A DNA stretch of 64,000 nt from Amyloporia xantha (GCA_036971615.1 JAYKKR010000028.1:496001-560000), one strand, 5' to 3'. Counted from the first letter of the stretch, positions 43,170-56,065 are shown. Made by a program: numbers and translations. Notes: a model not told the origin generated them from the sequence alone.

Positions 43170-43755
43170 TTAACAAATATTGCCGTAGGTTTCGTAGAAT
43201 TCTTCCTTTGGCAGCGCATCCCTATACCACATGGGCTCCTCGCCTATCACGTTCACCAGCCACTCATATTGCGCTTGCGTGGGTCTCCTCCTGTTGAGCA
43301 AATAGTCCGATGCGGTGACCGATATGACGAAGAGATCTATATATGGGACGTTGGGATCGTCCACCTTCTCTGGTATAGGATATCCATCTGGGATAACGGT
43401 CATCCAAAACAAGTGGTCATATCCCATTATGGCCTTCAGCTTGAAGTAGCCATTTTTGAATGATCGGAGGCCAAACTGTCGCTTTTGTGCGAAATACCGT
43501 TCGGTGAAGGACGCAAACCACTCCCTATCAAGTTTCCAGCCCAGCACGTAATGCCGTTCGTGCGATTTGAAGTCTTCGGGTAGAGGGGGATACTGAGCGG
43601 GTCCTGAAGGCTTGCTGCGATCTGGAGGTAGCAACCGCGGTCTCTTCTCAAGCTGCAGGGAGAACGCTTCCTCGATTATGTATTTCTGTTGGTAGATAGC
43701 AGGAACTCACAGTCATACTTTCGAAGGATTGTCGCAGCGTCGCGACTTCAGTCAT
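43170..43755 (-). CDS. Conserved orphan protein of 175 aa, second copy
   Basis: Exon 1 is 43,711-43,755 and exon 2 is 43,170-43,652, separated by a 58-nt intron (GTGAGT...CTGCAG). It is a paralogue of 2,400-2,986 with the same splice positions and length. Differences are mostly conservative (for example KIDMEWFASFTKRYFAKKQ against KLDREWFASFTERYFAQKR), and the frame is intact. No known domain. It is convergent with copy G, as its twin is with copy A. Confidence 0.7.
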
Positions 43756-44717
43756 GGTGGGTGAGTAGATCTTGTGGTAGTGCAGAAGATTAAGTCGTTG
43801 CGGTAAAAGGCTTATATCCTTCGCGAGCAGACCTTGAATATCCCTTGAGAGTGGTTGCGAGAGTGAGGGACAGTCGTCGTCAGTGACGGGTTGGTGACGG
43901 GCCACAAGAGGCCACAAGAGTTCACCAGCACCACGTGACCGTGACATCCCCCTAGAATTTCCAATTTGGTAGTTTCATACACGGTGGTTGCACGGTGGCA
44001 CAATGTTCGATGCCTCTAAGACCGCCGCTGGGCAAATATAGTACTAGTATTATGTGTGTATTGCGAACGTGTACGCTCAGCTCTCTATACAGTACACTGG
44101 CTTGGTTGAAAACAAAATTTGACACATCCCTTCAAACTCGTAGCTTGATCAAGATCAAACGATCCGCATCTGCAGGCCCAGCTTCCACGGCATAAATACA
44201 TACTGGCAGTACAGATATATCGCACGCAAAAAGAAGCCTGTTGACAAGGAATGTGTGTAAATATAGCACGGTAAGTCGTTGGTAAAAGTGATAACTCTGA
44301 TTGACAGTGAATTCAATATGAACAGGGAACAACGACCGACAGGGTCTTCACTCGCCGAATGTGGGGTTATAATACCGAGCCTTGCGCACGACGGGCTCAT
44401 GGAATGCACATGTGTACACGAGGTTCACCGTGCATTGGATCCGGGACACATTGAACGCGCCAATCAGGTGTGTTGAATTATGAAGCAGTGAAGAAGACTG
44501 GCATCGCTCCATTCGTCTAGTACAGGCGAAGAGCTTAATCCCCAGAGACAGTGCAGCGTCCAATCCATTGTCTCATATTGCCAAATCACCACAGCTCGTC
44601 TAAACCACCAGAGGCATCTGTGCTGTATATAAAGAGCTAAAGAGCAGCGAGTACACCTCACCCTCCTACACCAGCCAACAACTCCTTCAACTTTATTTAC
44701 CACTTCCTCCTACCACC

Positions 44718-44887
44718 ATGTCTGTGAGTATCGTGCGCATTGCTTGTGTCTGCACAGGCTGATGATATGCATATAGGACACCGTGAAGTGCGCAAACACC
44801 GAGGCTAACGGCGGGACCTGCTCCTGGCCCACATGCGGCTGCGCGGAGCCCCGAAGAGCAAGTAATCCTTCGACTAAAGGCATGTGA
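44718..44887 (+). pseudogene. Cysteine peptide gene, copy H, with shifted C-terminus
   Basis: Exon 1 is 44,718-44,723, the intron 44,724-44,776 (53 nt) and exon 2 starts at 44,777. The frame is normal through all four cysteines and Pro27. One C is then missing from the CCCCCG run, which replaces PKSK-stop by RRASNPSTKGM with a stop at 44,885-44,887 (38 residues in all). The old stop is now an out-of-frame TAA. Promoter and splice sites are intact, so it may be a recently damaged copy or a functional variant with a longer tail. Confidence 0.7.
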
Positions 44888-45059
44888 GCATCAGCAACTA
44901 TGTGGAGACAATAATTAATTTCCAGATTCTGACTTAAGTGTTGCTTTCCGAGCCTTGATGTCTACGAGACGGGCACGATGAGGGAGAACGCAGTCATTGG
45001 GTAGCAATAGTTTAATTCGATATGAATACGAGCGCATTTCATTGTGTCGTGCGATTCGA

Positions 45060-46265
45060 GCTGTCGACGACGGCCTGCAGGCAATGAGAGCTTGACATAT
45101 ATTCAGACCGATATTCCTCAATAAGGTTGGCATCAAGCGCATTGCTCTCTCAAATTCTAATGACCCACGCAGCGTTCCATGACGGACAAAAACATGATAC
45201 GGATCATTTTTATTATATATCGTGCACAGGAGAGCGCAGGTCATAGAAAATCTACCACCGATATCAATGCAAGAACAGTACAAACAAATGATCACGACAA
45301 TGACACATGGTACATTTTGCTGCACGGTCATTGTGGTGAATATATGCTTACATGTACGAGTACTTGCGTAGGGCCAAAGTGTATGTCTACTTCTCCTCTA
45401 TTTCAATTAGCAGAAAAATCTGTCAAGCTTGAGCTTGACCGCTCGAGGAGTTGTATATAAAGCATGCGATTCCAGGAGCTCCCAGAATATCTTTTGTTAT
45501 TTCTTGTCACCAAGTTCGGCTCCCGTATCTTCCCCAAGAATTGTCTAGATTGGGGGCCCTTTTGCCCGTTTCGTATATATTGACATCTTTCCAACGATCA
45601 TCCGATACCTAGGATTGGCAGGGCGTAGCATGAGACAGCACGGATCGTAAAGACTGAACTTAGAAGAGGGAGTCCGCTCATGGACTACAGGCAATTGCAA
45701 TGTTCATATACTTTGGATCACGGACCGTATTTATGTACATGTACAGAGTCGTGATTCACAGACGGTCAAAAACAATGAAAAGCCGGTGAAAGTGATATGG
45801 AGAGCATGAAGAGAGTAGTGGGATAAGGCGGAGCGCATCGCGTACTTGAAACAGGGGATGGCTATATACTATACAGAAGAACTAGTGAGCTTCGAGAATA
45901 CTCGGACGAGAAAATGACAGATATATATATTGTACAAGCCGACCGATTCAATCTAGAGGACTGCGCGGCTGGCAAGCGGTGTGCGCAGGCGGCGGGCGCT
46001 CATTGTCTCCGCCGCCAGACCTAATGTCCGAATTGTTATTCGCTGGCTCGACGAAGATGGACCGCGTCGAGACTCCGGTCGAAAAGAAAGTGCTGGTTGG
46101 CTGTCGAAGATGTGCGAGAAAAAGGAACACCGTGATGGTGGAATGGTCGACACTCGATTAGAGATAATATGCATATGCCGGAGGCACTCCGAGTATATTC
46201 AGTAGGAGATCCCGTCTCTAGAAATATGTAGGATATGTTCACGAATGCGATCGCAGGGTGTCCAT
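45060..46265. other. Intergenic, no gene supported
   Basis: AT-richer DNA with only short frames and no recognised repeat or domain. Confidence 0.4.
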
Positions 46266-46414
46266 CTACTCATCCAGCGGAGAGGTAATTGTAACCGGTT
46301 TGTTGTCAAGGAAAATCTGGCATGGATAAAATGTAAACTGTACTTCGGATAGGTCTGATATCAAGATACAAAACGCACTGTAGAATTCATCGCTCATGCG
46401 GCACAGGTAGGACG

Positions 46415-47591
46415 TCATCTGCGGCCAGAATTCCTTTGCCATATCTTCCGACGAGGACTCCACATGTCGCGCACGTTAAGGGCGACCCTTCCAAGGTCGG
46501 AAAAGGCAGGGAGAGAAGACAGAACCCCATCCAGCCGGGTGCAGAAGTCTTGACGAATTCTTACCACGGCCTTTGGGTCGTCTTTCTGTATGAATGTAAT
46601 TGAGATGTTCTTGATGATGTCAGATGTGATTTGCGAGAGAGACCCAAACAGCCAGTCGTAATTGGTATTTTCACGGACGTCACGTAGTGTCAGTACTAGA
46701 TCTATAAGCTTTGGACAAGAAGAAAAGTTCAGACAGGCTGCAGGAGAAATTAATTCAGGGGTAAACGGTGTTCTGTCAACAAAAGGACATGGACGTACGG
46801 CTGTCGGCGATCGGATCATAGTTGGATCCCACGTTCAACGACAAACACAGTGTATCCAACGATGCTCCTGCAGTATTCAGCAATGCTTGTAGGGATGCCG
46901 AACCACGTGCATGTGCAGGAGACTCGATATGTCGGCAGTCAAAAGACAGATCACACAGGTTGTAAACAACACCGGAAGTGAGCAAGAGGTGCTCAATGTC
47001 ACTGGTCAAGCCCACACTGTCGGATAGGAGTAACGATGATAGCTCTTGTGGCCACTCTGCAAATGCCGGAGGAGCAGCTCCATAATCCGAAAAGGACAGA
47101 TGGGAGCATGAAAGCGATCGGAGATTTCGGAAACAAACAGTGACGCCACATAGCACTGCGATCGATGGGAAAGTGACTTGACTAAGCACGAGTTGTGTGG
47201 TGGAGAAGGAAAAGGGAGAGCGATGGAAGTAGATGAGCACTCCCATGTACCCTTCACGCCACACAGCGTTTCTGATATGCAGATTCCACACTCGGGTCCA
47301 TTGGTCTGCTAGCCTCATGGCAAACACGGTCAGATGAGGGATTAGCCTACGCTCGCCATCTGTGCCTCCCCATAGCTGCACCGCCTCCGGTCCTTTCCAT
47401 AGTGTTCCACTATCCTGTGCAGCCTTCACGACCTCGTCTTGGCTGTAAAAGCATATTTCATAGGGTAGGTTATGCCGGCTTCTCGGCTCCCAGGACTTGC
47501 AGACCAGCATGCAAGCCAAGAGCACGTTGTATTCACCATGTAGGCAATCAATGACGTGGTCCCAGATCTCGGGAGGAAGGATTGGCATCAT
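46415..47591 (-). CDS. F-box protein with leucine-rich-type C-terminal region
   Basis: Exon 1 is 46,799-47,591, the intron 46,738-46,798 (61 nt, GTACGT...TGCAG) and exon 2 is 46,415-46,737 (371 aa). It starts MMPILPPEIWDHVIDCL, a typical Agaricomycete F-box that would bind Skp1 in an SCF ubiquitin ligase. The rest resembles the variable Leu-rich region of this expanded family (LRSLSCSHLSFSDYG, GASLDTLCLSLNVGSN, PKLIDLVLTLRDV). At about 46,470 the frame ends in an Arg-rich tail. The adjacent frame (SEDMAKEFWPQMTSYL, to 46,266) looks like the natural C-terminus, so there is a frameshift or an unseen intron. Target unknown. Confidence 0.7.
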
Positions 47592-47699
47592 GACAAATTC
47601 GAATTCGACCTCGAACTGCCAACAAACGAGGATGTACGAGATTCTAAATATTCTAAATGTCATTGATTCAAATTGATTGACCAACATTGAGTGTTTCGG

Positions 47700-50031
47700 A
47701 CTTACGATGGACGAAGGGCGATATTCCGTCTAGCTGTACATGCAGAGTACTGTGCTATAGTCCAAAATGAGGGTACGTAACAACTGTGCAGAGATAGCGA
47801 TAACGGCAGCGGCGGGGCAAATAGACAAGTGGTTTTCAGTCCGTCTCATAGAGAAGTGGAGAAAGGGCGTAGGTGGGATCTTGGACTCGGATGAGAGAGA
47901 TGCAGAGAGTGGCTGCCTCAAAGGTTTCCTCGAGCGGACGCGACAGGACGGGGCACGTGCTCCAAGGTAGCGCTCATCGTCAGCGCTTATCTCTTGGAGT
48001 CTATGCACATTGCACTCAAGAGTCAAACTGCAAGCTTCAAGCTTAGCTTCAAGGCTCGCGATAGCTCACGACGTCCGTCGGGTCGGTGTCAAGTCGGAGA
48101 TCACTGACGACGAACCCTTACAATACATCACTTGATTATACATCACTCGATAGAAATCACCATATGCAGTGGAAACCAAAAGCACGAACATTCAATATGA
48201 AATCGAAGCCCGCCCGACGCGATGAGCTATAATTAATTAAGTAGCGGTGCTGTACTCCATCCAGACATCAATAAAGTCAGTTATGTCGGTCAAAATCCCA
48301 TAGTGTTTGATGACTTCGAGTGCCCAGTAATATCAGCTTTGACCGGAACTAGAGAATGACGAGGTTAAAAAGGTGACATTCGTGCTGGCGGATGGACCGT
48401 GCCAGCACAAACGTAAAAGAAACAAAGTACTATAGATCCCAATGAATTCTAGCATGACCCGGGAGCAAGGCGGAGAGACGACGGCCTAACATCGCAACAA
48501 TGCGAGGTATACGAACCGTGAACGCACCTGAATGCATCTGCGAGAACTGTTTTCGGCAGGCGGCATCGACAGCTTTTGTAGAAACGCATGCAGATGCTTC
48601 GCACCACTGGCAGAGGGACGGAGAACTTGTAAACACTGAGAAATGTCTTGACTTGACGAGATGCTAAACGGATGAGAACTATGTAGTCTTCGTAGATAAA
48701 ACAGGTACGTCACAGCTGGTGAACGATACGACTCATACGAGTCGTGGCGGGAGCGGTCTCAACCACCGAGTCCCGCGGTTGGTGAATCGGAGAGGACGGA
48801 GGTGTCGTGGAGTGCATCATCACCGATCACCTTAGCGAGAGTCGTGAGTGGATGACACGGTAGATGCATTTTACACGGTCCAAAATTGTAACACTTTGCT
48901 GAAGCAGCGGTTCAGGAAGCGAAGTCCTCGAAGGGCGATGGATGGCAAGTCACGGCTCGAGACGCTGGACCTAGGCCAGATGCTATGTGGCCCCGTGCAA
49001 TCAGGCACAGATCCTGCTAGTCGTCGTATGAGGGAGTACGAGAGCCTCCCAGCACCTTTCAGCGCTTGGTGGGCAATGCAGTACTAGTGCGAGGATTCCT
49101 CGGTAAATTTGCCTGCTTGAAGCCATGGAGAGAGGGCTGTGTGTACAACCGACACGCCGCAAGATAATCTTGCGCTTCGGAGGGTATGCCTACGGTCACA
49201 CCGGAACGCTCATTCGACGTCCAATGGTGCCATTCGGTCAGCGATTGGGCACGACGGATGCATAGCTTCGCACCTAACGCACAGGGAGTTGGTATGATCA
49301 GCGGCGGCCCTCCGAACGGAGCTCGTAGAATGTGCTACGGTGTTGACGGGTCGGCGCACCGTCGAAGTACCGCTGGATCTTTCCGTCCACGACAATGATA
49401 CTTCGGTGGAGAAAGAACGGGTCGAAATAAAGTTGGCATAATATTACTGAGCTGTGTCAGACACGATCATGAACTCTGCTCGTAGACGAATTCTGCCGGT
49501 GGTCACGGGAGGGCCTTACAGTGCTTCCAAGTATCTTTTGCAGAACCTTATAAAGGGGTACATGGTTTAATTAATATGATATTATTGAGGAACCATTGGT
49601 ATATGTTGTGCGTACTTTCAATGCACACAGTGAGGGGTCTTTAATACCAACTTTAGAGCTGTATAATATTTGTATATATGTTCAGAATATACCCTCAAAG
49701 CGCCTCAAGTGTGTTTAGTACTCGCCATTTCGCTATCGAAGCCTGGCTTGTCCATGAGTGAGACAACTGAGAAGAAGCGGAACGTTTCCGATAACCACAC
49801 GTGAGAATGAGAGAGGCCTCGTATTGCGATACCGTTCGCACGTAGAATGCACCGCCAGGCGTCTGCCTTGATGCTGTGGTCCCTGACAGATGAGCTATAT
49901 ATGCACCGGGGCTGCAGGCTGGAACACGCACTTCATACCATAGGAAATGTACGAGGAGTGGCCCACTTGTGCCTTCCATCACCATCCTGCTTCACCATCA
50001 TAACGCACCTACAGGGTAAAGGAAGAATCCG
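47700..50031. other. Long stretch without a supported gene
   Basis: Frames of 60-100 codons on both strands show no domain. No tRNA-like or repeat structure was seen apart from GC-rich patches around 48,750-48,850. TATAAAGG near 49,550 has no gene immediately downstream. Confidence 0.4.
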
Positions 50032-51780
50032 ATGGAGAGCGAATCATACTCTTTAGAGAGTGACATGAAAATCAGCACCGTGGTGACCGCACACGGACAT
50101 GAGCAGGACACAAGCTTACTGCCCATGGCTATTCCATCTGACGGCGATATAATCAATGGCTCAGCAGGAGTACCAGGGTCCAGTAACGAGTCTCCACATC
50201 TGAGTCTCGAGCTGCAACAACGACAGCAGGGTCGGAGAAGCGTGGCAAGAGCGGCAAGGGTGACAAGAGAAGCAAGACAAGTAGGTGGAACTACCCACTG
50301 GCACATCTATCCGTTCCAGCTCAGCATAATTTGGTATTTATTCTGCAGTCCAATCCTCGCCTAGCTCGCCGTCTTCCGCCTGAAGTTTGGGACCACGTCG
50401 TTTCCTACTTGCAATATGACCTCGACGCGCTGGTGGCCTGCGAGGAGGCCTACCCTGGACGCGAATGGTACCAGAGATGCTGCAGATACGTGCCGCCAGA
50501 ATTCAAAAGACATTTCGTTCTGTTTTCGAATCGGAACGAGGTGGCGCGGTTAGGGAGGATGAAAAGCCGCTGGGGAGGACCGCAGAGAGTGCATATCAGT
50601 GGGAAGGCTATTGAGCGTAAGGACGGCAACTGGAGATCGATTGCACACCTGGGTACATTCGCCGCGATGCTAGGGGGAAGGTGGACGGAGACACAGCGTC
50701 TCATGATCTGCAATGCAGAGTGGCGAGCGTCGGAGATGCCACTCGACATCTTCCGTAATCTGGCAACGTTTTCCGGGATCACCTGGCTCAATCTCTATGA
50801 TATCACACTACCGGTAGTCGCCACCTTTGGCCGGCTCGTCTGTGCCCTCCCTGCGCTGGAGAAGCTGCAATGCAGGGGACTGCACTTCGAGGCGCATCAT
50901 TTTATTCACACCACATTTCCGCGATGCAATGCCACGATGAAACTCTCGCAAGTCACCCTCTACTCCTTGGACAGTAGTTCCATGGATAGTATCACGGGCT
51001 TCTTCGTGGCTACGGGCATATCTGCCAAGCTCACCAACATAGAACTCGGCTATGACTGGTCTGTCATGGATCTCGTTCCTTTAGATCCTTCATATTTTGC
51101 CTCTGGAAATTTGTCACAGTATGTGCAGACTGCCGGCGCTTCACTCCGGAAGCTCTTTCTGAATCTGGTGCCTGGCGGTAAGCCGTACCGCTGCTTGTTC
51201 AGTCCTCAAAGCTATCTCATCCGTATTCCCACAAATTTCCAGAGTATCCCCTGGATCTTTCACATAATACACAGCTCACATGCTTCAACCTCTTCCTACA
51301 TATCGATATCGATAGTATGGATTTCGACATTAGCTGCGTACCTCAGCTCATCTCGCAGCTCACATCCCACGTTATGGATGAAATCCGTATCACATTCGAT
51401 GTATACTCTTCGAAGTCCGATGTATACCCTTCGAAGTCCTACGTATACTCTTCGAAGTCGACTGACCATGAGAAGCTCGTTTCAGTCCTGACAAAGTTGT
51501 CCCATGGCTGTTGCTCTCAACTTGACCAGATCTTTGGCTCTCCGGTATTTGACAAGCTTACCAAGGCTGAGATCAAAGTCCGTCTCTGGCGAAAAGATAG
51601 GCAGACTGACAATGAAGCCGAAGCAAAGTGGAATGAACTGCTGCAATCTCAGATGCCGGCAGTACACAGTCGACGTATCCTCAGGTGTGTTCGCGTTCTG
51701 TTGCTGCCGTATCGAATCGACTCATGTTCGATCCAATTTTGAATCTCTTACCATACAGAGCCTATCTCTGGTCTAAATAA
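50032..51780 (+). CDS. F-box protein (513 aa, 4 exons) with in-frame heptapeptide repeats
   Basis: Exons 50,032-50,280, 50,349-51,177, 51,243-51,684 and 51,759-51,780; phases close exactly. Exon 1 encodes a polar, Ser/Gln-rich extension. Exon 2 opens with the F-box (LARRLPPEVWDHVVSYLQYDLDALVACEEAY, about residues 86-117). A Leu-rich variable region follows (FSGITWLNLYDITLP, LEKLQCRGLHFEA, LSQVTLYSLDSSS, GASLRKLFLNLVPGG). It is related in layout to the minus-strand F-box gene 3 kb upstream. Three 21-bp units at 51,398-51,460 encode (D/Y)VYSSKS-type repeats. It probably serves as an SCF substrate adaptor; substrate unknown. Confidence 0.8.
51398..51460 (+). repeat. 3 x 21-bp coding minisatellite
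   Basis: Three tandem 21-bp units with 2-3 mismatches, in frame inside the F-box gene. Confidence 0.85.
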
Positions 51781-52727
51781 CGCAGTTGATCGCAGTCCGT
51801 TTCCACCCTCTTTGCCTTCGCTGCCTCAGACCCGCGATCTCCTGCTTGCACCCTGCCAACTGAGCGGTTATCAAGCATGCATGCGCTGCGGCATTCAGTC
51901 TAAATACAGATCCGCATCGATCTTCAGCGCAGGATCCGCCACGAAGCCAGGAGCAGGAATTTATCTAAATCTGTCACGGCCTATTGCCTATGGCATAGAC
52001 TCGGATGATGACGTCTTCCCGGCGAGTACATTCTCATACGGCCATTGACGTGATCGGGCCGTATCTTGTTTAATTGTATTGATGCCCTTGGTATACGGTA
52101 TACCACTGTATTTGCTTTCATGCCAGTATCACGCAGATCTACGAGCCGCTTTGCTAGTTTATACATGATATTTCTGCCGTCTCGAATGGACTACTTTAAG
52201 CTTGGAATTTGCTTGGAATCAGCACAACGGGACTCTCAGCGCTTGAGTCAATCCCCGTTCCCACGAATTCTCTATACAGTAGGGGGTCTGAACTTCCTGC
52301 TGGGTTTGTCCTGCGTCATACCAGCCTCTGAACTGATGAACTGGTCAAACTCTCTGTCATATGGCACAGGGCCTGAAGCGGTGCGGTGTATTCCTTCTCA
52401 GTGGTGGCGTGCGGCATAAGAGGTCTGGGCACGAGACCATCCCTTTCGTCTAATCAGCCCGGTCTTTCCAGGTCTTTGGCGCTCGCTGCGTACATGTCAA
52501 CTTTGACTTGTGGTGGTGGTAGTTACGCAGTCATATACAGGGCTGCGGCGTAATCAACTGTGCGCTGCGAATTGCCGTAAACCTCTCGGGTAGAGGGATA
52601 CTGGCCTGGGCGTTCATCTGAGGTAAATCGCGCAGTTCCTTGGGAGGCCGTATAAGTTCAGGAGATTCCCATCCCTCCTCCTCAGCCTGAGTACGATTCA
52701 TTCCCGCCATCCAATCACAAACACGCC

Positions 52728-55170
52728 ATGTCTGTATTATCCACATCTTATCTGCTATGGCCTTGTGGTGCAGCTGCACTCGCTTTCGCCGCGTGGAAGC
52801 TCTTCAAATTTCTGGCCTACCCCTACTCTTCCACTCTGCGCGACCTTCCGGGACCACCGAGTCGCAGCTGGATATGGGGAAACATCAAAGAGATCATTGC
52901 TGCGAGCGAGGGAGCCGAGCAGTTCGCCCTGTACGATGAATGGGTCGAGCAGTACGGACCCACCTACAGGTACAAGGTATGGGCGAGTGTGAGTATGATT
53001 CGTCCTGTCCCTTATATGTGCGCTCATGTACAACGGCGGCAGTACGACCGACTCTGGACCGTCGATACGAAGGCGATCAACCATGTGCTCAGCCACTCGT
53101 ATGATTTCCCCAAGCCGGAGATGACACGCTTGGACCTAGCGGAAATTCTGGGACCCGGTACGTGGTCCACCTCCGAGCCCGCTCAAATAGTGGTGTTGCG
53201 GCGATACTGATGATTTGGACGACAGGGTTGGTGGTTGCAGAAGGTAAGTGATCATACTGACATCGAAGGTGATCTGACTGCATTGGGTGCTAGGCGAACA
53301 TCATCGTCAGCAGGTAAGCCCACTGATGCTACCATCTCTAGAGTTGCGGAAATACTTATGTTTTGGTCCGATTTCTTTGTACAGAGAAGGATAATGGTAA
53401 TCTTATCAACTTGTTGCACATCATAGCTTTCACTGACCGACCGCTCAGAACCCGGCATTTGGCCCTGCCCAAATCCGAGAGCTGACAGAAATATTTGTCG
53501 AGAAAGCCAAACAAGTATGTGTCCCCTGGTGCTGTCCGTGCTTCACTACATGAATACACAAAGCTGCGCGATATGTGGAGCGCTACACTCGCTGAAAATG
53601 GTGGATCCGCTCGAGTCGACGTCGCAAGCGGCCTGACAAACATGACGCTCGATGTCATCGGCCTAGCGGGTAAGTTCAAGTAGCTTGTCAGATACCCGGT
53701 GTTTACATACTAGCGACTCGACACTCAGGCTTCAACTACGACTTCGACGCGTTGAACCCCGACGGAAAGGAAACGGAGCTCGGTGCGGCCTTCCGGGCGA
53801 TGTTCCAGTCGCTCACCAGCACGCGGAACAGCTACTATCGCGTACTCCGCGCCTACATCCCCATCCTACGGGTCATTGTCTGTAGCGCTTCCCTTTCCCG
53901 CCATATCGTACATGGAATGCTGATATTCGCACTTGTTGCACAGCCGGATGGCCCCACCAGACGGATGGCCGCTGCACAGAAGGTCGCGCGACGCATCGGC
54001 TTGCAGCTCGTTGCGGAGAAGAAGGCGGCCGTTCGGAAGGCGGCACAAATGGGCGAAAAGGACATGGGGCAGTCACTGGGGAGCCGCGACCTGCTGACGC
54101 TGCTCATCAAGGCGAACATGAGCCCTGAGATCCCCGAAAGCCAGAGGCTCTCAGATGATGACGTTCTAGCACGTACGTCCGCTTCCTGCAGGCCTTGCCG
54201 AAATTCGCTGATCTATCTGCAGAGGTCCCGACGTGGGTTGACTTTTGATCGCGCATATGAATTGCTACAGGATGTTCACTGTTCGCTTGGCCAGGTTCCT
54301 TGTCGCCGGGCACGAAACGACCAGCAACGCCACGACGATGTGTTTATTCGCGCTTGCTAACGCACCCGATGTGCAGCACAAGCTGCGCGAGGAGCTGTGG
54401 GGAGTTCCGACCGAGGACCCAACCATGGACGAGCTCAATGCTCTTCCGTATCTCGATGCCGTCGTCCGCGAGACCATGCGCGTTCACCCGCCTGTTATTG
54501 CCACCGCCCGTGTGCCATTAAAGGACGAAGTGATCCCGTTGGAAACGCCGTACACGGACGTGCATGGGCAGGTGCACGATAGCGTCAGGTACATGTGTCT
54601 TGCTGGTCGTCCAGGTCGATCAGCTACAGGTGCGGTTCGCTGATGGCATCTTGTTCCCGTATTTCAGATTGAGCAAGGACACACCGTTTATCATCCCTAT
54701 TATGCCACTGAATATGTCCAAAGCATTATGGGGACCTGATGCCCTCGAGTTCAAGTGAGCGAGCCGGCAGTAGGCTGTTACGCCGTGCCTCATCCTGACC
54801 CTATTGTCATGACCAGACCCGAGCGCTGGGAGTCACTCCCTGAATCCGTGCAGCACATCCCTGGTGTATGGGGAAATATGCTAACATTCCTAGGTGGGCC
54901 GCGGGCATGCATCGGATACCGCTTCTCTCTCGCAGAGTGAGTCTTTCCCGGTCATTATCGCCTCCCAATTGCGTCTGAATCACATCGGCTCTGATTTGTA
55001 GGACGAAAGCGCTGGTGTTTACGCTGGTGCGCGCCTTTGAGTTTGATCCGGTGGTGGCCCCCGAAGAGATCATCAAGAAGTCAGCTGTTGTTAACCGTCC
55101 CTACATTCGTAGTGAGATGGAGAAAGGTACACAGATGCCTATCCTGATTAAGCCATATGTGCGAGCATAG
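52728..55170 (+). CDS. Cytochrome P450 monooxygenase (class E, membrane-anchored)
   Basis: Starts [23 protein letters not shown], an N-terminal ER anchor, followed by the proline-rich hinge [12 protein letters not shown]. First exons are 52,728-52,976 and 53,043-53,157, with about ten more short exons to the TAG at 55,168-55,170. The total is about 530 residues, normal for the family. All signatures are present: I-helix [13 protein letters not shown] (A/G-G-x-E-T-T), K-helix ExxR in [15 protein letters not shown] in [10 protein letters not shown], and heme ligand loop [13 protein letters not shown] with the Cys. It would use NADPH-P450 reductase to oxidise a small lipophilic substrate, which cannot be predicted. 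No secondary-metabolite backbone gene is nearby, so a detoxification or stand-alone role is as likely as a cluster. Confidence 0.9.
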
Positions 55171-55937
55171 ACAACTGGGAAACACGTGGATAGCGTTGTA
55201 TTCGGGCCCGATACATGACTTCCTATATTCATCTGTAGGTTTCCATTTTATTTTTAGGGTGGCACGCGGACTCTGGTTGTCTTCGATGTAGCAGTGTCGC
55301 ATGTGATCGAAGCGAAGGAGGTTCTGGCACCGAATGTTTGCCTCAAATAGTGTATTATTTGAAGGAATCTTTCAGTCTGGTTCCAACACGACCGAAATTA
55401 AAGTGAGTCGTAGCTTGATATTTATAGAAGCCATCTCGCAGATTGCGATCGCAGCGCCACGGTCGGCGCGGAGTCATTACATTTACCACTGTCCTTTAGC
55501 AGCTGATGTCAATCTTGCGGCTGCCATCGGAGACAGAGCGCGGGATAGGGTGAATCGTGATGCATGTTGCCTTATACGACGTAGAGACAAGTGGAGCAAC
55601 GGCGGCGCTTACAAGTTCAGACTGGTATCCTGTGCAGCTTCATACTTAAAAGCATGTACAGATGAGCGTCCTCACAATCGCGGTACGTAAAATCAGCTCC
55701 ATACGTACCCTGACATCGTGCACCTTTACGATCCAGTTGGCCGATGTCCAATGGCGGCCCCGGTATCTCATATAACCAGTGGTGAAGGCCAGTTAGCAAA
55801 CCAGCAGGTTTGCCACGTCTCCCTCGTTATTGTATAAGGCTCGCCGATATCTATGATCATTTAGTCCATGGTATAAAGGGACTCTGCAATACCTTACGAC
55901 TTAAGTCCTCGACTACTCCACAACCCCCTCAATCGTC
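55171..55937. other. Intergenic upstream of copy I
   Basis: No gene. GTATAAAG at 55,871-55,878 is the TATA box preceding the decayed peptide gene. Confidence 0.45.
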
Positions 55938-56065
55938 ATGTTTGTAAGTACTTTTCCTTATCATTGTATCGCGACTGGAAGGACAATAGCACTGACCACT
56001 GTCGAGCACAGGACACATTTAAGTGCGCCAATACCGAAGCGATCGGCGGGATGTACTCCCCATGA
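55938..56065 (+). pseudogene. Decayed cysteine peptide gene, copy I
   Basis: TATA box, leader (AAGTCCTCGACTACTCCACAAC), start codon and splice sites are still visible. Codon 2 is TTT, Val5 has become Phe, Asn13 Ile, and the second Cys is replaced by Tyr. A small deletion after the Ser18-equivalent codon gives a stop at 56,063-56,065. Only one of four cysteines remains. It shows what the family looks like when selection is lost. Confidence 0.8.

Larger units (their letters stand above)
38650..43967. repeat. Right arm of the large inverted segmental duplication
   Basis: Mirror of 2,203-8,480: copies E, F and G and the 175-aa gene correspond in inverted order to C, B, A and the left 175-aa gene. 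The F-to-G interval (2.5 kb) is about 1 kb shorter than the B-to-A interval because no kinase gene is present. It has its own sequence at 40.2-42.0 kb. Confidence 0.8.
42060..45060 (+). repeat. Tandem duplication carrying copies G and H
   Basis: About 0.85 kb around copy G (42,060-42,920) is repeated, diverged, around copy H (44,280-45,060). Shared parts include the far-upstream GAGGTTCACCG/GAGGTCCACCG region, the CGCCAATCAG stretch, the TATA box and the downstream AATACGA(A/G)(T/C)GCATTTC stretch. Confidence 0.65.
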
